Positions 53,019 to 61,519 of a DNA stretch of 64,000 nucleotides are shown here, piece by piece; position 1 is the stretch's first letter, and every line of letters begins with the position of its first letter. The stretch comes from Scandinavium vulneris_A (lineage in GTDB: Bacteria; Pseudomonadota; Gammaproteobacteria; Enterobacterales; Enterobacteriaceae), in the NCBI GenBank assembly GCA_046518185.1, contig JBKGRZ010000005.1, forward strand, positions 124,001 through 188,000, read 5' to 3'. The notes under the pieces were generated by a model. That model saw only the letters and a list, made by a program, of their open reading frames with translations. It was not told the origin of the DNA and searched no databases. Both the position numbers and the translations under genes were made by a program.

Positions 53019-54053
53019 ATGATGCAGGATTTGCGTCTGATATTAATCATTGTTGGCGCGATCGCCATAATCGCATTGCTGGTTCACGGTTTCTGGACCA
53101 GCCGCAAAGAACGTTCTTCGATGTTCCGCGATCGCCCAATGAAACGCATGAAATCGCGTAACGACGATGAGTCGGATGACGACTTCGATGACGAGGTTGA
53201 AGGCGTAGGTGAAGTTCGTGTTCACCGGGCTAACCCTGCCCAAAATGTGAATGTCGGGGAGCACGATGTTGCCCGTCAGGCGCCGCAGCACCAGTACCAG
53301 CCGCCGTATGAGCGTCAGGTGCAACCGCCTGTTCGCCAGGAAGAGCCTGTGCGTCATTCTCAGCCTCAGCCGCAACAGCCTCCGGTGCACCAGCCGCAGC
53401 CCGCACATCAGGCACCGGTTCACCAGGCACCTGAACAGCAGCCTGTGGCCCCACAGCAACCTGTCGCGCCGCAGTATCAGCAGCCGGTACAGCCTCAGGT
53501 CGCACAACCAGCACCCCAGCCGCATCAGCCTGCCGCAACTGCGCCGCAACCTGTTGCCCCGCAGCCAGTTGCACAGCCTCAGCAACCTGTGGCTGAACCG
53601 CAGCCAGAGCCGCAGCCGGTGAAGCAGGAGCGCAAAGAAACGGTGATCGTTCTGAGCGTTGCTGCGCATCAAGGGTCGCAGATTAACGGCGAACTGCTGC
53701 GTAATAGCGTAGAGCAAACCGGTTTTGTGTTCGGTGATATGAATATTTACCATCGCCATCTGAATCCTGGTGGTGGTGGCCCGGCGTTGTTCAGCCTCGC
53801 CAATATGGTGAAGCCTGGCACATTCGATCCGGAAAACATGGCCGATATGCAAACGCCTGGCGTGACCATCTTCATGCAGGTGCCGTCCTACGGTGACGAA
53901 CTGCAGAACTTCAAACTGATGCTGCAATCAGCGCAGTTTATTGCGGACGAAGTGGGCGGCGTGGTGCTCGATGACCAGCGCCGGATGATCACCCCGCAAA
54001 AGGTACGTGAGTACCAGGCCCGCATCCGCGAAGTGAAAGACGCCAACGCGTAA
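53019..54053 (+). CDS. zipA: Cell division protein ZipA
   Basis: 344 residues. One N-terminal membrane anchor (about 5-25), a charged acidic/basic stretch (about 28-80), a Pro/Gln-rich linker (about 88-205), then the FtsZ-binding domain (about 207-344; NIYHRHLNPGGGGPALFSLANMVKPG). ZipA tethers FtsZ to the membrane at midcell. Two adjacent ATG codons start the gene, as in E. coli (MMQDLRL). The linker composition makes long open frames on the other strand; these are artefacts. Confidence 0.96.
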   Translation: MMQDLRLILIIVGAIAIIALLVHGFWTSRKERSSMFRDRPMKRMKSRNDDESDDDFDDEVEGVGEVRVHRANPAQNVNVGEHDVARQAPQHQYQPPYERQVQPPVRQEEPVRHSQPQPQQPPVHQPQPAHQAPVHQAPEQQPVAPQQPVAPQYQQPVQPQVAQPAPQPHQPAATAPQPVAPQPVAQPQQPVAEPQPEPQPVKQERKETVIVLSVAAHQGSQINGELLRNSVEQTGFVFGDMNIYHRHLNPGGGGPALFSLANMVKPGTFDPENMADMQTPGVTIFMQVPSYGDELQNFKLMLQSAQFIADEVGGVVLDDQRRMITPQKVREYQARIREVKDANA

Positions 54054-54079
54054 CCGCCCGGCGTATCACACCCTTCCTG

Positions 54080-54105
54080 AACCCCCGCCTGTCGGGGGTT
54101 TTTTA
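54080..54105 (+). terminator. Terminator between zipA and ligA
   Basis: ACCCCCG-CCTG-TCGGGGGT hairpin followed by TTTTTAT. ligA has its ATG 16 bp later, so some read-through or a local promoter is needed. Confidence 0.85.
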
Positions 54106-54121
54106 TCATTGATGGTGGGAT

Positions 54122-56137
54122 ATGGAACCAATCGAACAACAACTGACTGAACTGCGAACCACGCTTCGCCATCACGAATACCTCTACCATGTCATGGATG
54201 CGCCGGAAGTGCCGGACGCGGAATATGACCGCTTGATGCGCGAACTGCGCGAACTCGAGCAACAACATCCAGAACTGATTACCCCGGATTCCCCTACGCA
54301 GCGTGTCGGTGCCGCACCGCTGGCGTCGTTTAGCCAGATTCGTCATGAAGTGCCGATGCTGTCGCTCGATAACGTGTTCGATGAAGAGAGCTTTGTTGCC
54401 TTCAACAAACGCGTGCAGGATCGCCTCAAAAGTACTGATGCCCTGACCTATTGCTGTGAACTAAAGCTCGATGGTCTCGCGGTCAGCATTCTCTATGAGA
54501 ACGGCGTGCTGATTCAGGCCGCGACGCGTGGCGACGGCACCACCGGCGAAGATATTACCGCCAACGTGCGGACCATTCGCGCCATCCCGCTGAAGCTGCG
54601 CGGCGACAATATTCCGGCTCGTCTGGAAGTGCGTGGCGAGGTGTTTCTCCCACAGGCGGGCTTCGAGAAAATCAACGAAGAGGCGCGTCGTACCGGTGGC
54701 AAACTGTTTGCTAACCCGCGTAACGCGGCGGCGGGATCGCTGCGCCAGCTCGATCCGCGCGTGACCGCGAAGCGACCGCTCACTTTCTTCTGTTACGGGG
54801 TGGGTGTGCTGGAAGGCGGGGAACTGCCGGGCAGCCATTTGGGGCGTCTGCAGCAGTTCAAAGCCTGGGGGCTGCCGGTCAGCAACCGGGTGCAGCTGTG
54901 CAGCTCGCCAGAGGAAGTACTCGCTTACTATCACAAGGTGGAAGAAGACCGCCCGACGCTCGGGTTTGATATCGACGGGGTAGTAGTGAAGGTCGACTCG
55001 CTGGCGCTACAGGAACAACTGGGCTTTGTGGCGCGAGCCCCGCGCTGGGCGGTGGCGTTTAAATTCCCCGCGCAGGAACAAATGACCTTTGTGCGCGATG
55101 TCGAGTTCCAGGTAGGACGCACCGGGGCGATCACCCCTGTCGCACGCCTTGAGCCGGTGCAGGTGGCGGGTGTGCTGGTAAGCAATGCCACCTTGCATAA
55201 CGCCGATGAGATTGAACGCCTTGGCCTGCGAATTGGTGACAAAGTGGTGATTCGCCGTGCCGGGGATGTTATCCCGCAGGTGGTGAACGTGGTGCTGTCT
55301 GAACGCCCGGCTGACACTCGCCCCGTTGAGTTCCCGGCCCAGTGTCCAGTTTGCGGGTCAGACGTGGAACGCGTGGAAGGTGAAGTGGTCACGCGCTGTA
55401 CCGGCGGTCTGATTTGTGGCGCACAGCGTAAAGAAGCCCTGAAACACTTCGTTTCCCGCCGGGCACTGGACGTTGACGGGATGGGTGACAAAATCATCGA
55501 TCAGCTGGTGGAGAAAGAGTACGTCCACACCCCGGCAGATCTGTTCCGCTTGACGGCGGGCAAGTTGACCGGACTCGACCGGATGGGGCCAAAGTCGGCA
55601 CAAAATGTGGTGAATGCGCTCGAAAAAGCGAAAGAAACCACCTTTGCCCGCTTCCTGTATGCGCTTGGCATTCGCGAAGTGGGTGAGGCAACAGCCGCCG
55701 GACTGGCTGCCCATTTCGGCACCCTGGATGCGCTGATTGCCGCCTCCGTTGACGCTCTGCAAAAAGTGCCGGATGTCGGCATTGTGGTCGCGACGCACGT
55801 CTTCAACTTCTTTGCCGAAGACAGCAACCGCGATGTGATTCAGCAGTTGCAAAACGAAGGCGTACACTGGCCTGCGCCGGTGATTATTAACGCCGAAGAG
55901 ATAGACAGCCCGTTTGCCGGTAAAACCGTGGTGCTGACCGGCAGCCTGAGCCAAATGTCACGTGACGACGCCAAAGCGCAGCTGATTGCGCTGGGCGCGA
56001 AAGTGGCGGGCAGCGTATCGAAGAAAACCGACCTGGTAATAGCGGGTGAAGCGGCGGGTTCGAAGCTTGCGAAAGCGCAGGAGCTGGGCATTGAGGTTAT
56101 CGACGAAGCTGAAATGCTGCGCCTGTTAGGAGTCTGA
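54122..56137 (+). CDS. ligA: NAD-dependent DNA ligase LigA
   Basis: 671 residues, E. coli length. AMP-accepting Lys115 in CELKLDGLAVS; N-terminal Ia domain with the NMN-binding HHEYLYHVMDAPEVPDAEYD segment (about 18-37); OB fold; zinc finger from CPVCGSDVERVEG to CTGGLICG (about 408-432); HhH domain; BRCT domain (about 590-671). Joins Okazaki fragments and repair nicks. ypeB follows after one base. Confidence 0.98.
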   Translation: MEPIEQQLTELRTTLRHHEYLYHVMDAPEVPDAEYDRLMRELRELEQQHPELITPDSPTQRVGAAPLASFSQIRHEVPMLSLDNVFDEESFVAFNKRVQDRLKSTDALTYCCELKLDGLAVSILYENGVLIQAATRGDGTTGEDITANVRTIRAIPLKLRGDNIPARLEVRGEVFLPQAGFEKINEEARRTGGKLFANPRNAAAGSLRQLDPRVTAKRPLTFFCYGVGVLEGGELPGSHLGRLQQFKAWGLPVSNRVQLCSSPEEVLAYYHKVEEDRPTLGFDIDGVVVKVDSLALQEQLGFVARAPRWAVAFKFPAQEQMTFVRDVEFQVGRTGAITPVARLEPVQVAGVLVSNATLHNADEIERLGLRIGDKVVIRRAGDVIPQVVNVVLSERPADTRPVEFPAQCPVCGSDVERVEGEVVTRCTGGLICGAQRKEALKHFVSRRALDVDGMGDKIIDQLVEKEYVHTPADLFRLTAGKLTGLDRMGPKSAQNVVNALEKAKETTFARFLYALGIREVGEATAAGLAAHFGTLDALIAASVDALQKVPDVGIVVATHVFNFFAEDSNRDVIQQLQNEGVHWPAPVIINAEEIDSPFAGKTVVLTGSLSQMSRDDAKAQLIALGAKVAGSVSKKTDLVIAGEAAGSKLAKAQELGIEVIDEAEMLRLLGV

Positions 56138-56138
56138 C

Positions 56139-56357
56139 GTGGAAAAAGAACAGCTGATTGAAATTGCCAATACCGAAATGCCGTTTGGTAAGTACAAAGG
56201 CCGGATGTTAATTGATGTGCCCGAGGAGTATCTACTGTGGTTTGCCCGTAAGGATGAATTTCCTGCCGGGCGTCTCGGGGAATTGATGGCCATCACGCTG
56301 CTGATTAAAACGGAGGGGCTGACCCATCTGGTGCAGCCCCTGAAGCGCAGTCGTTAA
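56139..56357 (+). CDS. ypeB: DUF3820 protein YpeB
   Basis: 72 residues, GTG start one base after the ligA stop. Conserved MPFGKYKGRMLIDVPEEYLL and LWFARKDEFPAG match the DUF3820 family. Unknown function; cotranscribed with ligA. Its stop overlaps the converging yfeH stop by 4 bp. Confidence 0.92.
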   Translation: MEKEQLIEIANTEMPFGKYKGRMLIDVPEEYLLWFARKDEFPAGRLGELMAITLLIKTEGLTHLVQPLKRSR

Positions 56358-57352
56358 GCTTTCGCCTCATCAACAGCATTTTTTGCCTGAAGTCGTTCGG
56401 TCTGGCGCTTGTAGCGACGCGCCAGCACCGCACACACCATCAGCTGGATTTGGTGGAAGATCATCAGCGGCAGTACCATCATGCCAATCATGGCCGTTGG
56501 GAAAAGAATGTTGGCCATCGGGATACCGTTGGCGAGACTCTTTTTCGAGCCGCAGAAGACAATCGTAATCTCATCCGCTTTATTGAAGCCGCACTTGCGC
56601 GCGACTACCGTGTTTACCACGATAACAATCGCCAGCAGCACAATGCTCACCACCACGATAAACAGCAATGAACCCAGGCCGACTTTGTGCCAGATACCGT
56701 TCACCACGGCTTCACTGAACGCCGAATAGACCACCAGCAGAATGGATGTCTGGTCGGTTTTGCTGATCCATTTCTTATTGCGCGTCACCCAGGCAGCGGT
56801 CCACGGACGCGATAAATGACCCAGCACGAATGGCAGCAACAGTTGCAGCATAATTTTACCGACCTGTTCCAGACTACCTTCAGCGCCATGCAGATTCATC
56901 AGCAGACCGACCAGCAGCGGCGAAACGAAGATCCCCAACAGGCTTGACGCCGATGCAGAGCACACTGCGGCCGCGACGTTCCCTCCCGCCATTGACGTGA
57001 AGGCAATGGCCGATTGCACGGTGGCGGGTAGAATGCACAGATACAGGAATCCATTGTACAACGCGGGATCGACGTCAACCGGAGCCCATCGGGCGAACAA
57101 TACCCCCAGAACCGGGAACAGCACGAAGGTGCTGCACATTACCCACAGGTGCAATCGCCAGTGGCTCCCCCCGGCGATAATGGCTTCACGAGAAAGCTTC
57201 GCGCCGTGCATAAAGAACAGCAGCGCAATGGCGGCGGTGGTCAGGCCTTCAAAAAACGGGACAAAGCCGCCGCGGGCAGGGAACAGCGAAGCCAGCAACA
57301 CAACGCAGATCAGCGTCAGCGTAAAGGGGTCGAGAATGCGGAAAAGTTTCAT
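56354..57352 (-). CDS. yfeH: Bile acid:sodium symporter (BASS) family protein YfeH
   Basis: 332 residues, ten hydrophobic spans, conserved FCGSKKSLANGIPMANILFP (about 272-291) of the SBF-like/BASS family. Substrate unknown. Divergent from the LysR-type yfeR across 89 bp, a layout that suggests regulation of yfeH by YfeR; E. coli YfeR has been linked to osmolarity-dependent control of yfeH in Salmonella. Confidence 0.93.
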   Translation of the reverse strand: MKLFRILDPFTLTLICVVLLASLFPARGGFVPFFEGLTTAAIALLFFMHGAKLSREAIIAGGSHWRLHLWVMCSTFVLFPVLGVLFARWAPVDVDPALYNGFLYLCILPATVQSAIAFTSMAGGNVAAAVCSASASSLLGIFVSPLLVGLLMNLHGAEGSLEQVGKIMLQLLLPFVLGHLSRPWTAAWVTRNKKWISKTDQTSILLVVYSAFSEAVVNGIWHKVGLGSLLFIVVVSIVLLAIVIVVNTVVARKCGFNKADEITIVFCGSKKSLANGIPMANILFPTAMIGMMVLPLMIFHQIQLMVCAVLARRYKRQTERLQAKNAVDEAKA

Positions 57353-57441
57353 AAACGCTCCTGAAAGTCGATGTCGCTATTGTGCTTATTCTGCTTTGAG
57401 AAATAAAATTGATTTATTGCATCCATTGATGAATTTAACAG

Positions 57442-58368
57442 ATGAATTATTCCCTGCGTCAGCTGAAAGTCTTTATTACCGTCGCCCAGGCTAAAAGCTT
57501 TAGTCGGGCAGGGGAGATGATTGGCCTTAGCCAGTCGGCGGTAAGTCATAGCGTGAAAGAGCTGGAGCATCAAACCGGTGTGAAGTTACTGGACCGCACT
57601 ACCCGCGAAGTTGTGCTGACCGAAGCGGGGCAGCAGCTTGCAGCCCGGCTCGAGCGTCTGCTTGACGAACTGAACAGCACTCTGCGTGAAGCCGGGCGCG
57701 TCGGCCAACAGCTGACCGGCACTGTGCGCGTGGCCGCCAGCCAGACCATTTCAGCGCATCTCATTCCGCAATGTATCGCCGCCAGTAATCAGCGCTACCC
57801 GGAGATTGATTTTGTCCTGCACGATCGCCCGCAGCAGTGGGTGCTGGAGAGTATTCGTCAGGGGGAAGTGGATTTCGGTATTGTTATCGACCCTGGTGCG
57901 GTCGGTGATCTGCAATGTGAGCCAGTGCTGTCGGAGCCATTCTTTGTGTTGTGCCGAACCGATCATCTTTTTGCCAGCCTACCGAGCGTCAGTTGGCAAG
58001 AATTGCAGGGCACGCGTTTGGTGTTGCAGGATTATGCCTCGGGGAGTCGCCCGTTGATTGATGCCGCGCTGATGCATCACGCAATCACCGCCGAGATTGT
58101 GCAGGAGATAGGCCATCCGGCGACCTTATTCCCGATGGTCGAAGCCGGAATTGGGATCAGCATTTTGCCGGCGCTGGCGCTGCCGTTACCGCAGGGAAGC
58201 CAGCTGATGGTGAAGCGGCTGACGCCGGTGGTCGAACGTCAGTTGATGCTGGCACGTCGTAAAAACCGCTCGCTTTCCACCGCCGCTCAGGCTTTGTGGG
58301 ACGTGGTGGGTCAGCAGGCGCAGGCGCTTACCGCCGCCCGCGCTCACGACGCGCTGTATCAGACGTAA
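57442..58368 (+). CDS. yfeR: LysR-family regulator YfeR
   Basis: 308 residues. N-terminal winged helix-turn-helix (about 4-62, SFSRAGEMIGLSQSAVSHSVKELE), C-terminal substrate-binding type effector domain (about 88-295). Nearly the same as E. coli YfeR. Divergent from yfeH, its likely target. Its stop overlaps the end of the converging FlxA-like gene by 10 bp. Confidence 0.93.
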   Translation: MNYSLRQLKVFITVAQAKSFSRAGEMIGLSQSAVSHSVKELEHQTGVKLLDRTTREVVLTEAGQQLAARLERLLDELNSTLREAGRVGQQLTGTVRVAASQTISAHLIPQCIAASNQRYPEIDFVLHDRPQQWVLESIRQGEVDFGIVIDPGAVGDLQCEPVLSEPFFVLCRTDHLFASLPSVSWQELQGTRLVLQDYASGSRPLIDAALMHHAITAEIVQEIGHPATLFPMVEAGIGISILPALALPLPQGSQLMVKRLTPVVERQLMLARRKNRSLSTAAQALWDVVGQQAQALTAARAHDALYQT

Positions 58369-58703
58369 ATATCAATTTGATGGTCGTCAGAGGGATGATT
58401 AACCCCGGTCGTCGGCGGAGCAGACGTCTGCTGGGCCTGTTCTTTCTCGGCCTGCTGGCGCTGGAGCTGAGCCAGTTGCGCTTCGAGCATCGTAATTTGC
58501 TCCTGAATCATCTCCGCTTGTTTCTGTTTCTCTTCAGCATCGCCGCTACCGTCAGCAATGGTTTTCAGTTGCTGCGTCAGTTTGGTGATTTGCTGAGTAA
58601 TGCGGGTCATCTGCGATGAAATGTCGTTGCCCTGCGGTGTCGCAGAACTGGTCGTTGTTTGCAGGCCAGGGGCAGAGGAAGAGGGTAAAGAAATTGCCGT
58701 CAT
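58359..58703 (-). CDS. FlxA-like small protein
   Basis: 114 residues, probably a coiled coil: residues about 27-92 are helical and rich in Gln, Lys and Glu (ITQQITKLTQQLKTIADGS; EQITMLEAQLAQLQRQQ). Low-complexity Ser/Thr-rich N-terminus and a Pro-containing tail. It resembles the FlxA-like family, named after an E. coli gene under flagellar sigma FliA control; no clear FliA promoter was located. AAGGAA precedes the ATG. Function unknown. Confidence 0.7.
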   Translation of the reverse strand: MTAISLPSSSAPGLQTTTSSATPQGNDISSQMTRITQQITKLTQQLKTIADGSGDAEEKQKQAEMIQEQITMLEAQLAQLQRQQAEKEQAQQTSAPPTTGVNHPSDDHQIDIYV

Positions 58704-58797
58704 CGTGCGTTCCTTTCAATACGGAAAACAGTGTTATCGGCAGAATAGCGTTGGGCTTGAGGAAAAAGAAATGAGAGGGGAGGTCTGGAGAGAGGTG

Positions 58798-58894
58798 CAG
58801 GATGACTCGCTTCGCTCGCCCTTCGGGTCGTCGCCGCAAGCGGCTCCGTGGTCTCACTTCGTTCGGCTCGAACCTGCAGCAGGTTCTCATCCTG
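58798..58894 (-). repeat. 97-bp multi-hairpin element downstream of the tRNA operon
   Basis: Outer arms CAGGATGA and TCATCCTG enclose several internal stems: GAACCTGC-A-GCAGGTTC (58870-58886), GCCGC-AA-GCGGC, and CCC-TTC-GGG. A transcript would fold as a branched structure about the size of a tRNA. It lies just past the terminator of the lysV/valUXY operon. It looks like a member of a dispersed structured repeat rather than a gene; family unknown to me. Confidence 0.5.
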
Positions 58895-58910
58895 ACGAAT
58901 GACGCATAGC

Positions 58911-58937
58911 AAAAAGGCGCCTTTAGGGCGCCTTTCT
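58911..58937 (-). terminator. Terminator of the valUXY-lysV tRNA operon
   Basis: AAAGGCGCC and GGCGCCTTT arms; on the minus strand it is followed by TTTTT, 4 bp beyond the tRNA-Lys 3' end. Confidence 0.85.
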
Positions 58938-58941
58938 ACAT

Positions 58942-59017
58942 TGGTGGGTCGTGCAGGATTCGAACCTGCGACCAATTGATTAAAAGTCAACTGCTCTACC
59001 AACTGAGCTAACGACCC
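58942..59017 (-). tRNA. lysV: tRNA-Lys (anticodon TTT)
   Basis: 76 nt, ends with encoded CCA. Anticodon loop GACTTTTAATC, T-loop GGTTCGAATCC, and acceptor stem GGGTCGT/ACGACCC all pair. Last gene of the minus-strand tRNA operon. Confidence 0.97.
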
Positions 59018-59021
59018 GAAG

Positions 59022-59097
59022 TGGTGGGTGATGACGGGATCGAACCGCCGACCCCCTCCTTGTAAGGGAGGTGCTCTCCCAGCTGAGCTAATCACCC
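59022..59097 (-). tRNA. valY: tRNA-Val (anticodon TAC)
   Basis: 76 nt with encoded CCA. Acceptor GGGTGAT/ATCACCC, anticodon stem CTCCC-TTACAAG-GGAGG. Four bases from tRNA-Lys. The name follows the E. coli order valU-valX-valY-lysV. Confidence 0.97.
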
Positions 59098-59138
59098 ACT
59101 TCGGTACTTCACTGTAAGAAATTTCGCTGGTGAGAAAG

Positions 59139-59214
59139 TGGTGGGTGATGACGGGATCGAACCGCCGACCCCCTCCTTGTAAGGGAGGTGCTCTCCCAGC
59201 TGAGCTAATCACCC
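59139..59214 (-). tRNA. valX: tRNA-Val (anticodon TAC)
   Basis: Identical to the neighbouring tRNA-Val at 59022-59097, 41 bp further upstream in the operon. Encoded CCA present. Confidence 0.97.
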
Positions 59215-59268
59215 ACTTCTCAATTTCTTACTTTTACTGCTTTACACGGCGGAGACTACGTTAAGTAG

Positions 59269-59344
59269 TGGTGGGTGATGACGGGTTCGAACCGCCGACC
59301 CCCTCCTTGTAAGGGAGGTGCTCTCCCAGCTGAGCTAATCACCC
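59269..59344 (-). tRNA. valU: tRNA-Val (anticodon TAC)
   Basis: First gene of the operon. It differs from the other two copies by one base in the T-loop region (GGTTCGAACCC instead of GGTTCGATCCC). Encoded CCA present. Divergent from gltX with 257 bp between, which holds both promoters. Confidence 0.96.
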
Positions 59345-59601
59345 CCGCTGTGTGGAGTCGCATTATAGGGAGAGTTGAAAATGAGTCAACGCCTTTTCTA
59401 AAGATTTTATTCGTTCGTCGTAAAATTAAACAAAACGATCGCAAATCATTCCGTGATGCATGATTTATAAACAAAATCGGCTAAGCGCAGCGATTCGCAG
59501 GGATCGACATTGAGGATTCAGGCGGTAGTGATAGAATATCCCGATAATTTTTATTGAGGATTTGCCGGCTGTCGGCAACTACCTAAACGTAAGGCCATTT
59601 C

Positions 59602-61017
59602 ATGAAAATCAAAACTCGCTTCGCGCCTAGCCCAACCGGCTATCTGCACGTCGGCGGTGCTCGTACTGCTCTTTATTCCTGGCTGTTTGCTCGCAACCAC
59701 GGCGGTGAGTTCGTGCTGCGTATTGAAGACACCGATCTTGAGCGCTCTACGCCAGAAGCCATCGAAGCAATTATGGATGGCATGAACTGGCTGAGCCTGG
59801 AGTGGGATGAAGGCCCTTACTTCCAGACAAAACGTTTCGATCGCTATAACGCGGTGATTGACGACATGTTGGTGGCCGGTACGGCGTATAAATGTTACTG
59901 CTCTAAAGAACGTCTCGAAGCTTTACGTGAAGAGCAAATGGCGAACGGCGAGAAGCCACGCTATGACGGCCGTTGCCGCCATGGTCATGAACATCATGCC
60001 GCTGATGAGCCATGCGTTGTGCGTTTCGCCAACCCGCAGGACGGTTCCGTTATTTTTGACGACCAGATCCGTGGCCCGATTGAATTCAGTAATCAGGAAC
60101 TCGACGACCTGATCATCCGTCGTACCGATGGCTCCCCGACCTACAACTTCTGCGTTGTCGTCGACGACTGGGATATGGAAATCACCCACGTTATCCGTGG
60201 TGAAGACCATATCAACAACACCCCGCGTCAGATCAACATCCTGAAAGCGCTAAATGCACCGGTGCCGGTGTATGCCCACGTTTCTATGATCAACGGTGAT
60301 GACGGTAAAAAGCTGTCTAAGCGTCATGGTGCGGTCAGCGTGATGCAGTATCGTGATGATGGCTACCTGCCGGAAGCATTGCTGAACTACCTGGTGCGCC
60401 TGGGTTGGTCCAGCGGTGACCAGGAAATCTTCACCCGTGAAGAGATGATCTCGCTGTTCTCCCTGAATGCGGTGAGCAAATCCGCGAGTGCGTTCAATAC
60501 TGAAAAACTGCAGTGGCTGAACCATCATTACATTAATACTCTGGCACCTGAATATGTGGCGACGCATCTGCAGTGGCACATCGAGCAGGAAAACATCGAC
60601 ACCCGCAATGGCCCGCAGCTGTCTGAGCTGGTGAAACTGCTGGGTGAGCGGTGTAAGACCCTGAAAGAAATGGCGGCGAGCTGCCGTTACTTCTATGAAG
60701 AGTTTGATGAGTTCGATGCCGACGCGGCGAAAAAACACCTGCGTCCGGTTGCGCGTCAGCCGCTGGAAGTGGTTCGCGACAAACTGAACACCATCACCGA
60801 CTGGACGGCAGAAAATGTCCATCACGCCATTCAGGCGACGGCAGATGAGCTGGAAGTCGGTATGGGTAAAGTTGGGATGCCACTGCGTGTGGCCGTTACC
60901 GGCGCCGGTCAGTCACCGGGCCTGGATGTCACGGTCCACGCAATTGGCAAAAGCCGCAGCGTTGCGCGCATCAACAAAGCGCTGGCATTTATTGCAGAAC
61001 GTGAAAATCAGCAATAA
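59602..61017 (+). CDS. gltX: Glutamyl-tRNA synthetase GltX
   Basis: 471 residues, E. coli length. Class I synthetase with the HIGH-type motif PSPTGYLHVGGAR (9-21), KMSKS-type motif KKLSKRHG (about 236-243) and the zinc-binding region with CYCSKERLEALREEQ (about 98-112). Charges tRNA-Glu. Its natural downstream terminator has been split by the IS4-type insertion at 61050. Confidence 0.98.
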   Translation: MKIKTRFAPSPTGYLHVGGARTALYSWLFARNHGGEFVLRIEDTDLERSTPEAIEAIMDGMNWLSLEWDEGPYFQTKRFDRYNAVIDDMLVAGTAYKCYCSKERLEALREEQMANGEKPRYDGRCRHGHEHHAADEPCVVRFANPQDGSVIFDDQIRGPIEFSNQELDDLIIRRTDGSPTYNFCVVVDDWDMEITHVIRGEDHINNTPRQINILKALNAPVPVYAHVSMINGDDGKKLSKRHGAVSVMQYRDDGYLPEALLNYLVRLGWSSGDQEIFTREEMISLFSLNAVSKSASAFNTEKLQWLNHHYINTLAPEYVATHLQWHIEQENIDTRNGPQLSELVKLLGERCKTLKEMAASCRYFYEEFDEFDADAAKKHLRPVARQPLEVVRDKLNTITDWTAENVHHAIQATADELEVGMGKVGMPLRVAVTGAGQSPGLDVTVHAIGKSRSVARINKALAFIAERENQQ

Positions 61018-61038
61018 CTGGCTCGAATAAGAAACGGC

Positions 61039-61049
61039 AGGCTTATGCC
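61039..61049. repeat. Left copy of 11-bp target-site duplication
   Basis: AGGCTTATGCC, repeated exactly at 63135-63145. It is the loop and inner stem of the ancestral gltX/yfeD terminator. Eleven bases is the usual duplication length for IS4-type elements. Confidence 0.85.
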
Positions 61050-61078
61050 CTAATGCTTGTCAGTTAAGCTTTTGAAGA

Positions 61079-61113
61079 AGGCCGCAACGGATAACGTTGT
61101 GGCCTCTTTTTTA
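61079..61113 (+). terminator. Terminator inside the left end of the element, now serving gltX
   Basis: GGCCGCAAC...GTTGTGGCC hairpin followed by TTTTTT on the plus strand. It lies just inside the left inverted repeat, so it came with the element and replaces the split gltX terminator. Confidence 0.85.
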
Positions 61114-61519
61114 CGGCTCTCGGGTAGTGAATGGTTCGGTTAAGCGGGATACTTACATGTGCACTTGATGCAGTACCTAATGTTGCAGGCCCCTCAACCA
61201 TGCCCGACAAGCTCTGGCCGGCGTTTAATCACAACTGGCCGTTACTCAATCAGTTGTTTGCCTGCGCTGCCAATACGCTGCTGAGAGGGGCGAAAAAATG
61301 GGTGTTGAAATCGGCTTGTACCGGAATCTGCCAGTTCGGTATAGGGATACTTATATCGAACTGGCATGGCTTTTCGGAGTATTAAAGGGGGAGAGGAATA
61401 GCGTGAAAACTCTCTAATAAACCTGTAGCAGAGGCGCTACTGCTTAACGGCCTATCAGGCCGTCATCGGCAATGATCTGGAAGTCACGGGCCTATGCCGT
61501 CGTGCTACTTCCTTGATAT
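61114..61519. other. 406-bp stretch in the element with no recognised gene
   Basis: The only features are a 39-codon plus-strand open frame at 61298-61417 (AGAGGGG 7 bp upstream, MGVEIGLYRNLPVRYRDTYI at its start, no match recalled) and a small hairpin ACGGCCT-ATC-AGGCCGT at 61447-61463. A longer plus-strand frame at 61131-61385 has no family resemblance. It may be debris of older insertions. Confidence 0.4.

Noticed and set aside
53043..53927. 294-codon Leu/Arg-rich open frame on the minus strand
   Set aside because: Antisense to zipA; produced by the Pro/Gln-rich linker codons.
58700..59212. 170-codon open frame with a repeated segment on the minus strand
   Set aside because: It runs through the tRNA-Val genes; the repeated peptide is just translated tRNA sequence.
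59022..59344. Direct repeats that could suggest a small CRISPR-type array
   Set aside because: The repeats are three tRNA-Val genes of 76 bp with encoded CCA; spacers are unequal and there are no cas genes.
61131..61385. 84-codon plus-strand open frame after gltX
   Set aside because: No family resemblance, no suitable ribosome binding site, and poor codon pattern; left as part of an unassigned stretch.
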